DNA of 64,000 nucleotides from Nocardia shimofusensis NBRC 100134 (lineage in GTDB: Bacteria; Actinomycetota; Actinomycetes; Mycobacteriales; Mycobacteriaceae): assembly GCF_001613125.1 (NCBI RefSeq), contig NZ_BDBT01000030.1, positions 1 to 64,000 of the forward strand, read 5' to 3'. The notes beneath the pieces are model-generated. The model worked only from the letters and a program-made list of their open reading frames with translations. It ran no database searches and had not been told where the DNA came from. The position numbers and the translations under genes were made by a program. Positions 52,075 to 61,842 of this stretch are shown one piece after another (within the stretch, counting starts at the first letter, position 1; each line of letters opens with the position of its first letter).

Positions 52075-52463
52075 ACGCCGGCGAGAACGAGACCGTCTCC
52101 GTCGACAAACCGGCGACCCCGGCGGCCCCGGCCACCGCGGTGGACCCGGCCAAGCGGGCCAAGATCAAGGGCGCGCTGCTGCGCTACCGGGTGCTCGCCT
52201 GGTTCACCGGTCTGTGGCTGCTGCTGCTCACCGCCGAGATGATCGCCAAATACGGCTTCGACGCGAACCCGCCGAGCTGGATCGCGATCGTGCACGGCTG
52301 GGTGTACTTCGTCTACCTGATCCTGACCGCCGACCTCGCGCAGAAGGTCCGCTGGCCGATCGGGCGCACCGTCGGCACACTGCTGGCGGGCACCATCCCG
52401 CTGCTGTCGTTCTTCGTCGAACACAAGAACGCCACGCAGGTCAAGCGCGACTTCGGCGTCTGA
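52071..52463 (+). CDS. DUF3817 membrane protein (Rv1342c-like)
   Basis: 130 residues. Three to four membrane segments (VLAWFTGLWLLLLTAEMIAKY; IAIVHGWVYFVYLILTADLA; IGRTVGTLLAGTIPLLSFFVEH) with the family motif HGWVYFVYL. The gene is coupled to the preceding one. It stands tail to tail with rdgB, 21 bp apart. Known only as an integral membrane protein. Confidence 0.88.
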   Translation: MNAGENETVSVDKPATPAAPATAVDPAKRAKIKGALLRYRVLAWFTGLWLLLLTAEMIAKYGFDANPPSWIAIVHGWVYFVYLILTADLAQKVRWPIGRTVGTLLAGTIPLLSFFVEHKNATQVKRDFGV

Positions 52464-52484
52464 CCGCTCGGAGACGGACCTGGT

Positions 52485-53096
52485 CTACCCCGCGAGCGCG
52501 GCCAGAGCGGGAAGCAGTTGACGCAGGGCGCGGCCGCGATGTGAGGCCGCGTCCTTCTCGGCGGGGGTGAGCTGCGCGGCCGAGCCGGCGCCCCCCTCGG
52601 GATGGAACAGGGGGTCGTAGCCGAAACCACCGTCGCCCAGCGGCTTCCGGCCGATCGTGCCCGGCCACTCGCCGCGCACCACGATCTCGTCCCGACCGGG
52701 GACCACCAGCGCGCAGGTGGACACGAACCGCGCGCCGCGCCGCTCGTCGGGGACGTCGCCCAGCTGGGCGAGCAACAGCGCGTTGTTGGCCGCGTCGTCG
52801 CCGTGGCCACCCGACCAGCGGGCGGAGAGCACACCGGGCATGCCGTTGAGCGCGTCCACCTCCAGGCCGGAATCATCGGCGACACAGGGCAATCCGGTGG
52901 CGGCGGCGCCGTCGCGGGCCTTGGCCAGCGCGTTCTCCTCGAAGGTCGCCCCGGTCTCGGGCGCTTCGTCGTAGGCGGGCACGTCGTCGAGTCCGACGAT
53001 CTCCACCCCCGCCACCCCGGCCTCGGCCAGGATGCGGCGCAGTTCGGTCAGCTTCTTGGCATTGCGGCTGGCGACCAGCACGCGCGCGCTCATCAC
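52485..53096 (-). CDS. rdgB: Non-canonical purine NTP pyrophosphatase (RdgB/HAM1)
   Basis: 203 residues. SRNAKKLTELRRIL at the N-terminus, TFEENALAKAR, VADDSGLEVDALNGMPGVLSARW and GDGGFGYDPLF are the canonical motifs. It hydrolyses dITP, ITP and XTP to monophosphates and so keeps them out of DNA and RNA. The start overlaps the rph stop by four bases (ATGA); rph-rdgB coupling is general in actinobacteria. Confidence 0.95.
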   Translation of the reverse strand: MMSARVLVASRNAKKLTELRRILAEAGVAGVEIVGLDDVPAYDEAPETGATFEENALAKARDGAAATGLPCVADDSGLEVDALNGMPGVLSARWSGGHGDDAANNALLLAQLGDVPDERRGARFVSTCALVVPGRDEIVVRGEWPGTIGRKPLGDGGFGYDPLFHPEGGAGSAAQLTPAEKDAASHRGRALRQLLPALAALAG

Positions 53097-53866
53097 TTCT
53101 TCTTCGACGGCTCGGCGGGCTCGGGCAGGGTGCCGGGGTACGGCAGCGCCAGCGCCTCCTTCTGCACCACGAACAACTGCTCGCAGCCGGCCAGCGCCGC
53201 ATCGAGCAGCTTGTCGAGGGTGGAGCGCGGGAAGGTGGCGCCTTCGCCGGTGCCCTGGATCTCCACCAGGGTGCCGGTGTCGGTCGCCACCACGTTCATG
53301 TCGACCTCGGCGCGCGAGTCCTCCTCGTAGGGCAGGTCCAGCCGGACCCGGCCGTCGACCACGCCCACGCTGACCGCCGCGATGGCGCAGGAGATGGGCT
53401 GCGGGTCGGCCAGCGCGCCCGCCGCGCCCAGCCAGGTCACCGCGTCCGAGAGCGCCACGTAGGCGCCGGTGATCGCGGCGGTCCTGGTGCCGCCGTCGGC
53501 CTGCAGCACGTCACAGTCGATGGCGATGGTGTTCTCCCCGATCGCGGCCAGGTCGATGCAGGCGCGCAGGGAGCGCCCGACCAGCCTGCTGATCTCCTGG
53601 GTGCGGCCGCCGACCTTGCCCTTCACCGACTCACGACCCGCGCGGGTGTGGGTGGCGGCGGGCAGCATCGCGTATTCGGCGGTGAGCCAGCCCAACCCGG
53701 AGTCGCGCCGCCACGGCGGCACCCCCTCGGTGACACTGGCCGTGCACATCACTCTGGTCTGCCCGAACTCCACCAGCACCGAACCCGCTGGATGCGTGGT
53801 GAATCCCCGGGTGATCCTGACCTCGCGGAGCTCATCGTCCGCCCTGCCATCGGCTCGTCTCGACAC
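53093..53866 (-). CDS. rph: Ribonuclease PH
   Basis: 257 residues, the family size. It contains TRGFTTHPAGSVLVEFGQTRVMCTASV, the phosphate-binding RTQEISRLVGRSLRA, and the conserved DCDVLQADGGTRTAAITGA. It trims tRNA 3' ends phosphorolytically. GTG 53866 gives the length of Mtb RphA, and the frame upstream of it is not conserved. Coupled with rdgB downstream. Confidence 0.95.
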   Translation of the reverse strand: MSRRADGRADDELREVRITRGFTTHPAGSVLVEFGQTRVMCTASVTEGVPPWRRDSGLGWLTAEYAMLPAATHTRAGRESVKGKVGGRTQEISRLVGRSLRACIDLAAIGENTIAIDCDVLQADGGTRTAAITGAYVALSDAVTWLGAAGALADPQPISCAIAAVSVGVVDGRVRLDLPYEEDSRAEVDMNVVATDTGTLVEIQGTGEGATFPRSTLDKLLDAALAGCEQLFVVQKEALALPYPGTLPEPAEPSKKK

Positions 53867-53913
53867 GGGGGCCAGCCTAGACGACAGCGTCGATCCGAAT
53901 CCCGGGTGGCCGC

Positions 53914-54678
53914 TCAGATCTCGAAGGTCTCGCCGGGGGCGACCGCGTGCACCGGACCGGTGAACTCGGCCTTCGCCTCGGCGATCACGTCCTCGCGGGA
54001 GGTCCACGGCGGAATGTGGGTGAGCAGCAGTTCCTTGACCCCGGCGCGCGCGGCGATCTGCCCGGCCTCGGTGCCCGAAAGATGGATGCCCGGCGGACGA
54101 TTGGCCGGATCGTGGGTCCAGCTGGCCTCGGCCATCAGCACGTCCGCGCCCTGGGCCAATTCCTGCACGGCATCGCACATGGCGGTGTCGCCGGTGTAGA
54201 CGAACGTGCGCCCGGCCCTGGTGGTGATCCGCAGACCGTAGGACTCCGGCGGATGGAACATCCGGCGCGCGGTGACGGTGTGCCCCGCACCGAACTCGAC
54301 GGTCTCGCCTTCGCGCCACGCCCGGTGATCGATCACATCCGACCAGTCGTCGCATTCGCCGCCGACCTCGGCGGAGGCGTTGCCGATGCGAAGCGGCGCG
54401 TCGGCCGGACCGCGCACGATGGCGCGCCCGACCGGCGGACTCGGGTGGTAGCGCCGCCACACCAGCAGGCCGGGCAGGTCCAGGCAGTGATCGGCGTGCA
54501 GGTGGGTCAGGAAGATGTCGGCCTCCCCCGGATCGACGTGACGCTGGAGCGCTCCGAGCACTCCGGGTCCGAAGTCGACGACAATCGGGTTCATGTCCGG
54601 GCCGGTCAGCAGGTACCCCGACGCTGGGGAGTCCGGGCCGGACACGCTGCCCGAGCACCCGAGGACGGTAAGGCGCAT
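53914..54678 (-). CDS. Metallo-beta-lactamase-fold phosphodiesterase (Rv1339-like)
   Basis: 254 residues. The metal motif HLHADHCLD, further ligands HPPES, GDTAMCD and the C-terminal THIPPW are present. Rv1339 has been described as a class II cyclic-AMP phosphodiesterase, and this gene is in the same position between rph and rhomboid. ATG 54678 is used (the upstream 11 codons are not conserved). In M. tuberculosis murI follows; here it is absent. Confidence 0.88.
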   Translation of the reverse strand: MRLTVLGCSGSVSGPDSPASGYLLTGPDMNPIVVDFGPGVLGALQRHVDPGEADIFLTHLHADHCLDLPGLLVWRRYHPSPPVGRAIVRGPADAPLRIGNASAEVGGECDDWSDVIDHRAWREGETVEFGAGHTVTARRMFHPPESYGLRITTRAGRTFVYTGDTAMCDAVQELAQGADVLMAEASWTHDPANRPPGIHLSGTEAGQIAARAGVKELLLTHIPPWTSREDVIAEAKAEFTGPVHAVAPGETFEI

Positions 54679-54870
54679 GCCCTCATGCTGCCACGCCGAA
54701 TCGCCGCTCACGAAACGATCCCCCGAATTCTCCGGCGCCCCACCCGCGCGCGGTGGGGCGCTGCCGGCTCCCGCTCGAATCTCCCACGAACCTCGTCGTC
54801 CATCTTCCGAGGGTACCCAGCCGGCGCGGCCGCCATGCGCGGGCGGTGAATCCCGCTGCTGCGCAACGGC

Positions 54871-55584
54871 TCAGAACCGGGTGTGGGAGGGCGCGCGCTG
54901 CTCGGCGGCGCGCGCCCCGCGGTACGGCGCCCAGGCCGCGACCACACCGCCGATCGCACCGAAAAGATGCCCCTGCCAAGAGATCCCGTCCTGACCGGGC
55001 AACACGCCCCACAGCAACGAGCCGTAGAAGACGAGCACCGCCATCCCGAGCAGGATCTGCCAGGCGCTGCGCGCGAACCACCCGCGCAGGATCAGGAAGG
55101 TGAGCCAGCCGAAGACCAGCGCGGACGCGCCGATGTGCACGGTGCCCTCGCCGCCGGTCAGCCAGGTGCCCACACCGGCGATCACCCAGATGATCGCGGT
55201 CGCGGCCAGTCCCCGGCCGATGCCTGCCACCAGCACGAGGAAACCGAGCACGAGCACCGGCACGGTATTGCTGATCAGGTGGTCCCATCCGTTGTGCAGC
55301 AGCGGCGCCCACAGGATCCCCCACAACCCGTCGGCCTCACGCGGCTGGATTCCGGCCTGGTCGAGATTGCGGGGATCGACGGCGTCGTAGCCCTCGACCC
55401 CCCAGAGCACCAGCACGAAACCGGAGACCAGCGCGACGGCCTGTATCCCCACCTGCCGCACCGCCGCGAATCCGGAGGCGGACGGCCGGGCCGTACCCGG
55501 ACGGCCGGGTTCGGGTCCGGGACGCGGCGGCGCGAACCGTTGCGGGTCGAACGACGGGCCGAAGCCCGAACCACCTCCGGACAT
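54871..55584 (-). CDS. Rhomboid-family intramembrane serine protease (Rv1337-like)
   Basis: 237 residues. A Pro/Gly-rich 35-residue N-terminus is followed by six helices. The catalytic Ser is in HIGASALVFG (GxSxxxFG) and His in WQGHLFGAIGG. HNGWDHLISNT gives the family's loop. It cleaves membrane proteins in the bilayer. It lies 91 bp after cysM in the same orientation. Confidence 0.9.
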   Translation of the reverse strand: MSGGGSGFGPSFDPQRFAPPRPGPEPGRPGTARPSASGFAAVRQVGIQAVALVSGFVLVLWGVEGYDAVDPRNLDQAGIQPREADGLWGILWAPLLHNGWDHLISNTVPVLVLGFLVLVAGIGRGLAATAIIWVIAGVGTWLTGGEGTVHIGASALVFGWLTFLILRGWFARSAWQILLGMAVLVFYGSLLWGVLPGQDGISWQGHLFGAIGGVVAAWAPYRGARAAEQRAPSHTRF

Positions 55585-55674
55585 GGCCGACCTCCTGGGC
55601 GCGCGGGCAACACTCGATTCCTGCTTCGAGCCTACCGAAGCCCACCCGGCCGACCTGGTTCGTCGCGGTTCCGC

Positions 55675-56637
55675 TCAGGCCCAGAGCTGGCCGTCCAGCC
55701 TGCTCTCGGCTTCTTCCAGGGTGCCGTCGTATGCCCCGGTCGACAGGTACTTCCAGCCGCCGTCGGCCACCACGAACGCGATGTCGGCGCGCTTGCCCGC
55801 CTTCAGCGCCTTGCGTCCCACGCCGAGCGCGGCGTGCAGGATGGCCCCGGTGGAGATGCCCGCGAAGATCCCCTCCTCGGCGACGAGTTCGCGGGTGCGT
55901 TTGACCGCGTCGTAGGGACCGACGGAGAACCGCGAGCTCAGCACGTTCTCGTCGTAGAGTTCGGGGATGAAGCCCTCGTCGATGTTGCGCAGGCCGTAGA
56001 CCAGTTCGCCGTAGCGCGGCTCGGCGGCCACGATCTCGATGTCGGGCACCTTCTCGCGCAGGAACCGCCCGGTGCCCATGAGCGTGCCGGTGGTGCCGAG
56101 CCCGGCCACGAAATGGGTGATCTCCGGCAGGTCGGCCAGCAGTTCGGGGCCGGTGGTGTCGTAGTGCGCCTGCGCGTTCGCCGGGTTGCCGTACTGGTAG
56201 AGCATCACCCAGTCCGGGTTCTCCGCGGCGATCCGCTTGGCCACCGCCACCGCCTCGTTCGAACCGCCCGCCGCGGGCGAGTCGATGATGCGCGCGCCGT
56301 ACATGGTCAGCAGCTGGCGCCGTTCCACCGAGGTGTTCTCCGGCATCACGCACACCAGTTGGTAGCCCTTGAGTTTCGCGGCCATCGCCAGCGAGATACC
56401 GGTGTTGCCGCTGGTCGGCTCGAGGATGGTGCAGCCGGGGCGCAGGGTGCCGTCGGCCTCGGCCTGCTCGATCATGCGCAGCGCGGGCCGGTCCTTGATC
56501 GAGCCGGTCGGGTTGCGATCCTCGAGTTTGGCCCACAACCGCACGTGCTGTTCCCCCTCCCACTGCGGGGAGAGCGTGCGCAGGCCGACCAGCGGGGTGT
56601 CGCCGAGGGTCGCGATCAGCGATTCGTAGCGCGCCAC
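55675..56637 (-). CDS. cysM: O-phosphoserine sulfhydrylase, CysO-dependent cysteine synthase
   Basis: 320 residues. The PLP lysine is in TGSIKDRPA, the phosphate loop in EPTSGNTGIS and GLGTTGTLMGTG. The gene lies next to cysO and mec, as in M. tuberculosis, where CysM takes sulfur from CysO thiocarboxylate and attaches it to phosphoserine. GTG start at 56637, 6 bp after the cysO stop. Confidence 0.95.
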   Translation of the reverse strand: MARYESLIATLGDTPLVGLRTLSPQWEGEQHVRLWAKLEDRNPTGSIKDRPALRMIEQAEADGTLRPGCTILEPTSGNTGISLAMAAKLKGYQLVCVMPENTSVERRQLLTMYGARIIDSPAAGGSNEAVAVAKRIAAENPDWVMLYQYGNPANAQAHYDTTGPELLADLPEITHFVAGLGTTGTLMGTGRFLREKVPDIEIVAAEPRYGELVYGLRNIDEGFIPELYDENVLSSRFSVGPYDAVKRTRELVAEEGIFAGISTGAILHAALGVGRKALKAGKRADIAFVVADGGWKYLSTGAYDGTLEEAESRLDGQLWA

Positions 56638-56643
56638 GTCGGA

Positions 56644-56931
56644 TCAGCGACCGATCGGCGCGCCACCGGCGACGGCGGGCAGGATGGTGACACTCGCGCC
56701 CTCGGGCACCTCGGCCTCGAGCCCCCCGGCGAAGCGGACGTCCTCGTCGTCGACGTAGATGTTGACGAAGCGGTTCAGCTTCCCGTCCTTGAGCAGCCGC
56801 TCCGCCAGCCCGGGATGGCTGGCGTCGAGGTCGGCGATGAGCGCGGAGAGGGTCTCGCCCTCGGCCTGCACCCGCTTCTCGCCGCCGGTGAGGCCGCGCA
56901 TGATGGTCGGGATGGACACGGTTACCGACAT
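56644..56931 (-). CDS. cysO: Sulfur-carrier protein CysO with a C-terminal extension
   Basis: 95 residues, ubiquitin-like. It matches Mtb CysO (VTVSIPTIMRGLTGG ... RFVNIYVDDEDVRF ... TILPAVAGG). Mtb CysO ends at GG; this one has five more residues (A-P-I-G-R) after Gly89-Gly90. The thiocarboxylate needs a free C-terminal Gly, so the tail must be removed first, presumably by the Mec protease encoded 48 bp upstream. Confidence 0.95.
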   Translation of the reverse strand: MSVTVSIPTIMRGLTGGEKRVQAEGETLSALIADLDASHPGLAERLLKDGKLNRFVNIYVDDEDVRFAGGLEAEVPEGASVTILPAVAGGAPIGR

Positions 56932-56979
56932 GAAGACTCCTGATGTCGCTCGATCGTGGGGTGGATTCTGCTGGGGCGG

Positions 56980-57402
56980 TCAGACGGTGTCGTAGGCGGC
57001 GACGACACGGACCGGCTCCTCGGTGACCACGCCGTCGAGTATCCGATAGCTGCGCAGTTCGTACTCGTCGGGGTGGCGGGTGGAGATGAGCACGTAGTGG
57101 GCGTTGGGCTCGGAGGCGTAGGCGATGTCGGTGCGGCTCGGATAGGCCTCGGTGGCGGTGTGCGAGTGGTAGATGACGACCGGTTCCTCGTCGGCGTCGT
57201 CCATCGCCCGCCAGACCTTCAGCTGCTCACCGGAATCGAAGCGGTAGAAGGTGGGCGAGCGCTCGGCATTGACCATGGCGACGAAGCGCTCGGGGCGGTC
57301 GGAGCCCTCGGGTCCGGCGATGATGCCGCAGGCCTCGTCCGGGTGATCGGCACGGGCATGGGCCACCATCGCTTCCACCAGATCGGATGTGATCACCAGC
57401 AC
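56980..57402 (-). CDS. mec: JAMM-family metalloprotease acting on CysO
   Basis: 140 residues. The JAMM motif reads E (DEACG) ... YHSHTATEAYPSRTD, with the two His and the Asp that bind zinc. Mec releases cysteine from the CysO adduct. Here it may also trim the CysO tail. GTG 57402 is preferred, because GGAAGG lies about 9 bases upstream. GTG 57411 and the longer frame to 57492, which runs through a 16-bp tandem repeat, are less likely. Confidence 0.92.
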   Translation of the reverse strand: MLVITSDLVEAMVAHARADHPDEACGIIAGPEGSDRPERFVAMVNAERSPTFYRFDSGEQLKVWRAMDDADEEPVVIYHSHTATEAYPSRTDIAYASEPNAHYVLISTRHPDEYELRSYRILDGVVTEEPVRVVAAYDTV

Positions 57403-57430
57403 CTGTCTCACGCCTTCCGCACGCCTGCTC

Positions 57431-57462
57431 GGGTCACTGCCCTCAAGGGTCACTGCCCTCAA
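57431..57462. repeat. 16-bp tandem duplication before mec
   Basis: GGGTCACTGCCCTCAA occurs twice head to tail, in the leader upstream of mec. Both copies are identical. Confidence 0.92.
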
Positions 57463-57539
57463 CCAGACATCGCTGGCACGTATTCCCACCATCGACAGTC
57501 AGTGCAGTCCCCGCAGCGCGATGTTCGCCACGGCCGGAG

Positions 57540-58598
<1,059 letters not shown>

Positions 58599-58609
58599 CG
58601 ACTCCTCCT

Positions 58610-58637
58610 CGGTTCCGGATCATCGGTTCCGGATCAT
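58610..58637. repeat. 14-bp tandem duplication before the P1 peptidase gene
   Basis: CGGTTCCGGATCAT occurs twice in a row, identical, upstream of the peptidase start and after the DUF2017 stop (58663). Confidence 0.85.
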
Positions 58638-58662
58638 CGACACGATGGCAATCGGCGTGTGG

Positions 58663-59232
58663 TCAGGGGGCGAGCGCTTGCAGCAGGCTGTCCTGCATCC
58701 AGGTCAGCCAGTGGTAGACGTCCAGGTGCGGAGCACGCGGATCGTCCGGATCGAACTGCTCGGGTGTGTCGGCGTCGATGCCCAGGACCGTGCCCAGCGC
58801 CAGCCTGACGTCGGTGAGCGCGCTGAGCCAGGCGTCGGCCTGTTCGGGGGTCAGCACGATCTTGCCACCGTGGGCGGGCACGGTCGCGAGCACGACCGAA
58901 CCGGCGGCCAGCTTGCTGTCGATGATCTCCGGCTCGTGCAGGGCGCGCAGGGCGCTGTTGAGTCCGGCGCGATCGGCGTCCGGCGAGCCGGGCTCGCTGC
59001 GATGGAACTCCGGCAGCAAGCGGGCCAGACGCGGATCGTCGGGGGGCGCGCTGTTGCCGGTGCGCATACCGGTGAGCGCGCTGAGCTCGTCCTCGGGGGC
59101 CGAGTGCGCCCGGTCGGTGAGCAGACCGGCGACCGCGCCCACCAGCGAGCGCAGCACTTCGGCCTCGTGGGGGTCCATTTCGGCGCGCAGCTTGAGCCCG
59201 CCCAGCGAGTTCTTCCTGGTCCACTTACGCAC
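58663..59232 (-). CDS. DUF2017 protein (Rv1332-like)
   Basis: 189 residues from GTG 59232, which aligns with the Rv1332 N-terminus (VRKWTRKN). Conserved: EAEVLRSLVGAVAGLL, TGNSAPPDDPRLARLLP, LRALHEPEIIDSKL and YHWLTWMQDSLL. It always lies beside clpS in actinobacteria; a helper role in the N-degron pathway has been supposed, without evidence here. Confidence 0.88.
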   Translation of the reverse strand: MRKWTRKNSLGGLKLRAEMDPHEAEVLRSLVGAVAGLLTDRAHSAPEDELSALTGMRTGNSAPPDDPRLARLLPEFHRSEPGSPDADRAGLNSALRALHEPEIIDSKLAAGSVVLATVPAHGGKIVLTPEQADAWLSALTDVRLALGTVLGIDADTPEQFDPDDPRAPHLDVYHWLTWMQDSLLQALAP

Positions 59233-59312
59233 CGCTGTCCGTCCCATCACGCACGAGCGCCAGGGTAGTCGCGAGCGCTGTCGTCTCGGCAACCTCGGTC
59301 GTCACCGCGAGC

Positions 59313-59663
59313 TCAGCCGTCACGCTGCATGGTGGCCCAGAGTCCGGCGGCGTGCAGACGGCGTACATCGTGTTCCATCTTGTCGCGGGAACCGCTGGAG
59401 ACGACGGCCTTGCCTTCGTTGTGCACCTGCAGCATCAACTCGGTCGCCTTGGCCTTGCTGTAGCCGAAGAGCTTTTGGAAGATGTAGGTCACGTAGTGCA
59501 TGAGATTGACCGGGTCGTCCCAGACGACGGTCACCCACGGGCGGTCCTCCGCCTCCAGGATCTCGGTGTATTCCACCGCTTCCGGGGTCGCCTGTGACGC
59601 CTGCAGGGTTGGCTGTGCCGCTGACAGGATTGCCGGCGCCGGGTACGAATTGCACAAGCCCAT
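59313..59663 (-). CDS. clpS: ATP-dependent Clp protease adaptor ClpS
   Basis: 116 residues. It has WVTVVWDDPVNLMHYVTYIF, GYSKAKATELMLQVHNEGKAVV and the helix DKMEHDVRRLHAAGLWA of ClpS. ClpS delivers proteins with destabilising N-terminal residues to ClpC-ClpP. The N-terminal 40 residues are unstructured. It is divergent from pncB and followed by DUF2017 81 bp downstream. Confidence 0.93.
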   Translation of the reverse strand: MGLCNSYPAPAILSAAQPTLQASQATPEAVEYTEILEAEDRPWVTVVWDDPVNLMHYVTYIFQKLFGYSKAKATELMLQVHNEGKAVVSSGSRDKMEHDVRRLHAAGLWATMQRDG

Positions 59664-59752
59664 GCCGTCAAGGGTACGACTCGCCGGGCGAACCTCAACA
59701 CCCCGCCGGTCGCGCCCGAACGCGAGCAGGGCCGGTCGGCGACCCCGCTGTC

Positions 59753-59758
59753 TACAGT
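59753..59758 (+). promoter_or_regulatory. -10 element of pncB
   Basis: TACAGT ends 6 bases before GTG 59765, so transcription should begin at or next to the start codon. No Shine-Dalgarno lies in that space. Leaderless translation is likely. Confidence 0.55.
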
Positions 59759-59764
59759 GGCGGA

Positions 59765-61078
59765 GTGGATTCCCGTGACCAGGCCGCGAGCACCGCGCTG
59801 CTGACCGATCAGTACGAACTCACCATGCTCGCCGCGGCGCTGGCCGACGGTTCGGCGCAGCGCCGCTGCGGGTTCGAGGTCTTCGCCCGGCGCCTGCCGC
59901 ACGGCCGTCGCTACGGCGTGGTCGCCGGCATCGGCAGACTCCTCGCCGCGCTGCGGCAGTTCCGCTTCGGCGAGGCCGAGCTCGCCGTGGTCGCGCCGAT
60001 ACTCGACCAGCGGACCCTGGACTGGCTGCGCGATTACCGCTTCACCGGTGACATCGACGGCTATCCGGAGGGCGAGCTGTATTTCCCCGGCTCCCCGATC
60101 CTGTCGGTGCGCGGCAGCTTCGCCGAGTGCGTGCTGCTGGAGACGTTGATCCTGTCGATCGTCAATCACGACAGCGCCATCGCCTCGGCCGCGGCCAGAA
60201 TGGTCTCGGCGGCAGGCGGCAGGCGCACGATCGAGATGGGTTCACGGCGCACCCACGAATGGGCCGCGCCGTCGGCTGCCCGCGCGGCGTACCTGGCCGG
60301 CTTCGACGCCACCTCGAATCTGGAGGCGGTGCGCCGCTTCGGCGTGCCGGGGGCGGGGACCAGCGCGCACGCCTTCACCCTGCTGCACAGCGGTCCCGAC
60401 GGCGCGCACGAGGCCGAGGCGTTCCGCAGCCAGATCGCCGCGCTCGGGGTGGGCACCACTGTGCTGGTCGACACCTTCGACATCACCGAGGGCGTGGCCA
60501 CCGCGGTCCGGGTGGCCGGGCCGCAGCTGGGCGGGGTACGCATCGACTCCGGTGACCTCGGTGTGCTGGCCGGGCAGGTGCGCGCCCAGCTCGACGCACT
60601 CGGCGCGCGCGACACCCGCATCGTGGTCTCCGGCGATCTGGACGAATACGCGATCGCGGCGCTGCGGGCCGAGCCGGTGGACGCCTACGGCGTCGGCACC
60701 GCCCTGGTCACCGGCTCCGGCGCGCCGACCGCGGGCATGGTCTACAAACTCGTCGAGGTCGAGGGCGTCCCGGTGGTCAAGCGCAGCAGTCACAAGCAGT
60801 CGCGCGGCGGAGTCAAGCGGGCGCTGCGCCTGGCGAAGAGTTCGGGCACGATCGTCGAGGAAGTGGTGTATCCGGCCGGCGCGCAGGCGCCCGGCACAGC
60901 GGAATTCCAGGCCCGCGAGCTGCTCGTCCCGCTGGTGCGCGACGGGGACGCGGTCCCGGGACTGCCCACCCTCGAGGACAGCCGTGAGCTGGTGCGCCGC
61001 GGCCTGGTCAGCCTGCCGTGGGAGGGGCTCAAGCTCTCCGAGGGCGAGCCTGCCGTCCCGACCACGTTCGTCGGCTGA
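59765..61078 (+). CDS. pncB: Nicotinate phosphoribosyltransferase
   Basis: 437 residues. LLTDQYELTMLAAALADG at the N-terminus and GSRRTHEWAAPSAARAAYLAGFDATSN-like region with FGVPGAGTSAHAF are diagnostic. Also DTFDITEG and RIDSGDLG. It turns nicotinate plus PRPP into nicotinate mononucleotide, the Preiss-Handler entry to NAD. pncA follows after 107 bp, making a nicotinamide salvage unit. GTG start, leaderless by position of the -10. Confidence 0.94.
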   Translation: MDSRDQAASTALLTDQYELTMLAAALADGSAQRRCGFEVFARRLPHGRRYGVVAGIGRLLAALRQFRFGEAELAVVAPILDQRTLDWLRDYRFTGDIDGYPEGELYFPGSPILSVRGSFAECVLLETLILSIVNHDSAIASAAARMVSAAGGRRTIEMGSRRTHEWAAPSAARAAYLAGFDATSNLEAVRRFGVPGAGTSAHAFTLLHSGPDGAHEAEAFRSQIAALGVGTTVLVDTFDITEGVATAVRVAGPQLGGVRIDSGDLGVLAGQVRAQLDALGARDTRIVVSGDLDEYAIAALRAEPVDAYGVGTALVTGSGAPTAGMVYKLVEVEGVPVVKRSSHKQSRGGVKRALRLAKSSGTIVEEVVYPAGAQAPGTAEFQARELLVPLVRDGDAVPGLPTLEDSRELVRRGLVSLPWEGLKLSEGEPAVPTTFVG

Positions 61079-61185
61079 GTGCACCGGCGCAGCGGGCGCC
61101 GGGCCGAATCGCACCGGCGGTCATGGGCGCCGAGGCCCGGATCAGCACGGAAGACAGTCTCGACCGGCGCGGGTAATCTCGGAGC

Positions 61186-61758
61186 ATGAACCGGGCGCTC
61201 ATCATCGTCGACGTGCAGATCGATTTCTGTGAGGGCGGCTCGCTGGCGGTCCCCGGCGGCGCGGCGGTGGCCAGGCGGATCAACGACCACCTCGCGGTGC
61301 GCGAATACGCCGCAGTGGTCGCCACCCGCGACCACCACATCGACCCCGGTGCACACTTCTCCGAGTCACCCGACTACGTCGACTGCTGGCCGCCGCACTG
61401 CCGCATCGGTACGCCGGGGGCGCAGTTCCATCCCGATCTGGACATCACCCCGGTCCAGGAGATCTTCTCCAAAGGCCGATACGCCGCCGCCTATTCGGGT
61501 TTCGAGGGCGCGGCAGACGACGGGACCATGTTGACGGACTGGTTGCGCGCCCGGGAGGTCGACTCCGTGGACGTGGTCGGCATCGCCACCGACCACTGCG
61601 TGCGGGCCACCGCGCTCGACGCGCGCGCGGCCGGGTTCCCGACCCGGGTACTGCTCGGCCTGACCGCGGGCGTCGCCCCGGAGACGGTGGATCGCGCGCT
61701 GATCGAACTGAACGACGCCGGGGTCGAGCTGGACGGCGCGGTGCCGGGCAGCCATTAG
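61186..61758 (+). CDS. pncA: Nicotinamidase/pyrazinamidase
   Basis: 190 residues. The catalytic triad is Asp9, Lys96 and Cys138 (TDHCVRAT). The metal ligands are Asp49, His51, His57 and His71, with the same numbering as M. tuberculosis PncA but for one residue at the N-terminus. It hydrolyses nicotinamide to nicotinate for the pncB enzyme. In M. tuberculosis pncA is not beside pncB. Would also activate pyrazinamide. Confidence 0.94.
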   Translation: MNRALIIVDVQIDFCEGGSLAVPGGAAVARRINDHLAVREYAAVVATRDHHIDPGAHFSESPDYVDCWPPHCRIGTPGAQFHPDLDITPVQEIFSKGRYAAAYSGFEGAADDGTMLTDWLRAREVDSVDVVGIATDHCVRATALDARAAGFPTRVLLGLTAGVAPETVDRALIELNDAGVELDGAVPGSH

Positions 61759-61830
61759 GGCGGCGGCGGTGGAAAACAAGCCTGCTCGCCGGTGTCCGGC
61801 GAGACGGCCGCTGGTGTCGGTGGCGGGCAG

Positions 61831-61836
61831 TAGGCT
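61831..61836 (+). promoter_or_regulatory. -10 element of dinG
   Basis: TAGGCT ends 6 bases before the GTG at 61843. As for pncB, it places the transcript start at the initiation codon, and no Shine-Dalgarno is seen. Confidence 0.55.
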
Positions 61837-61842
61837 GCTCGC

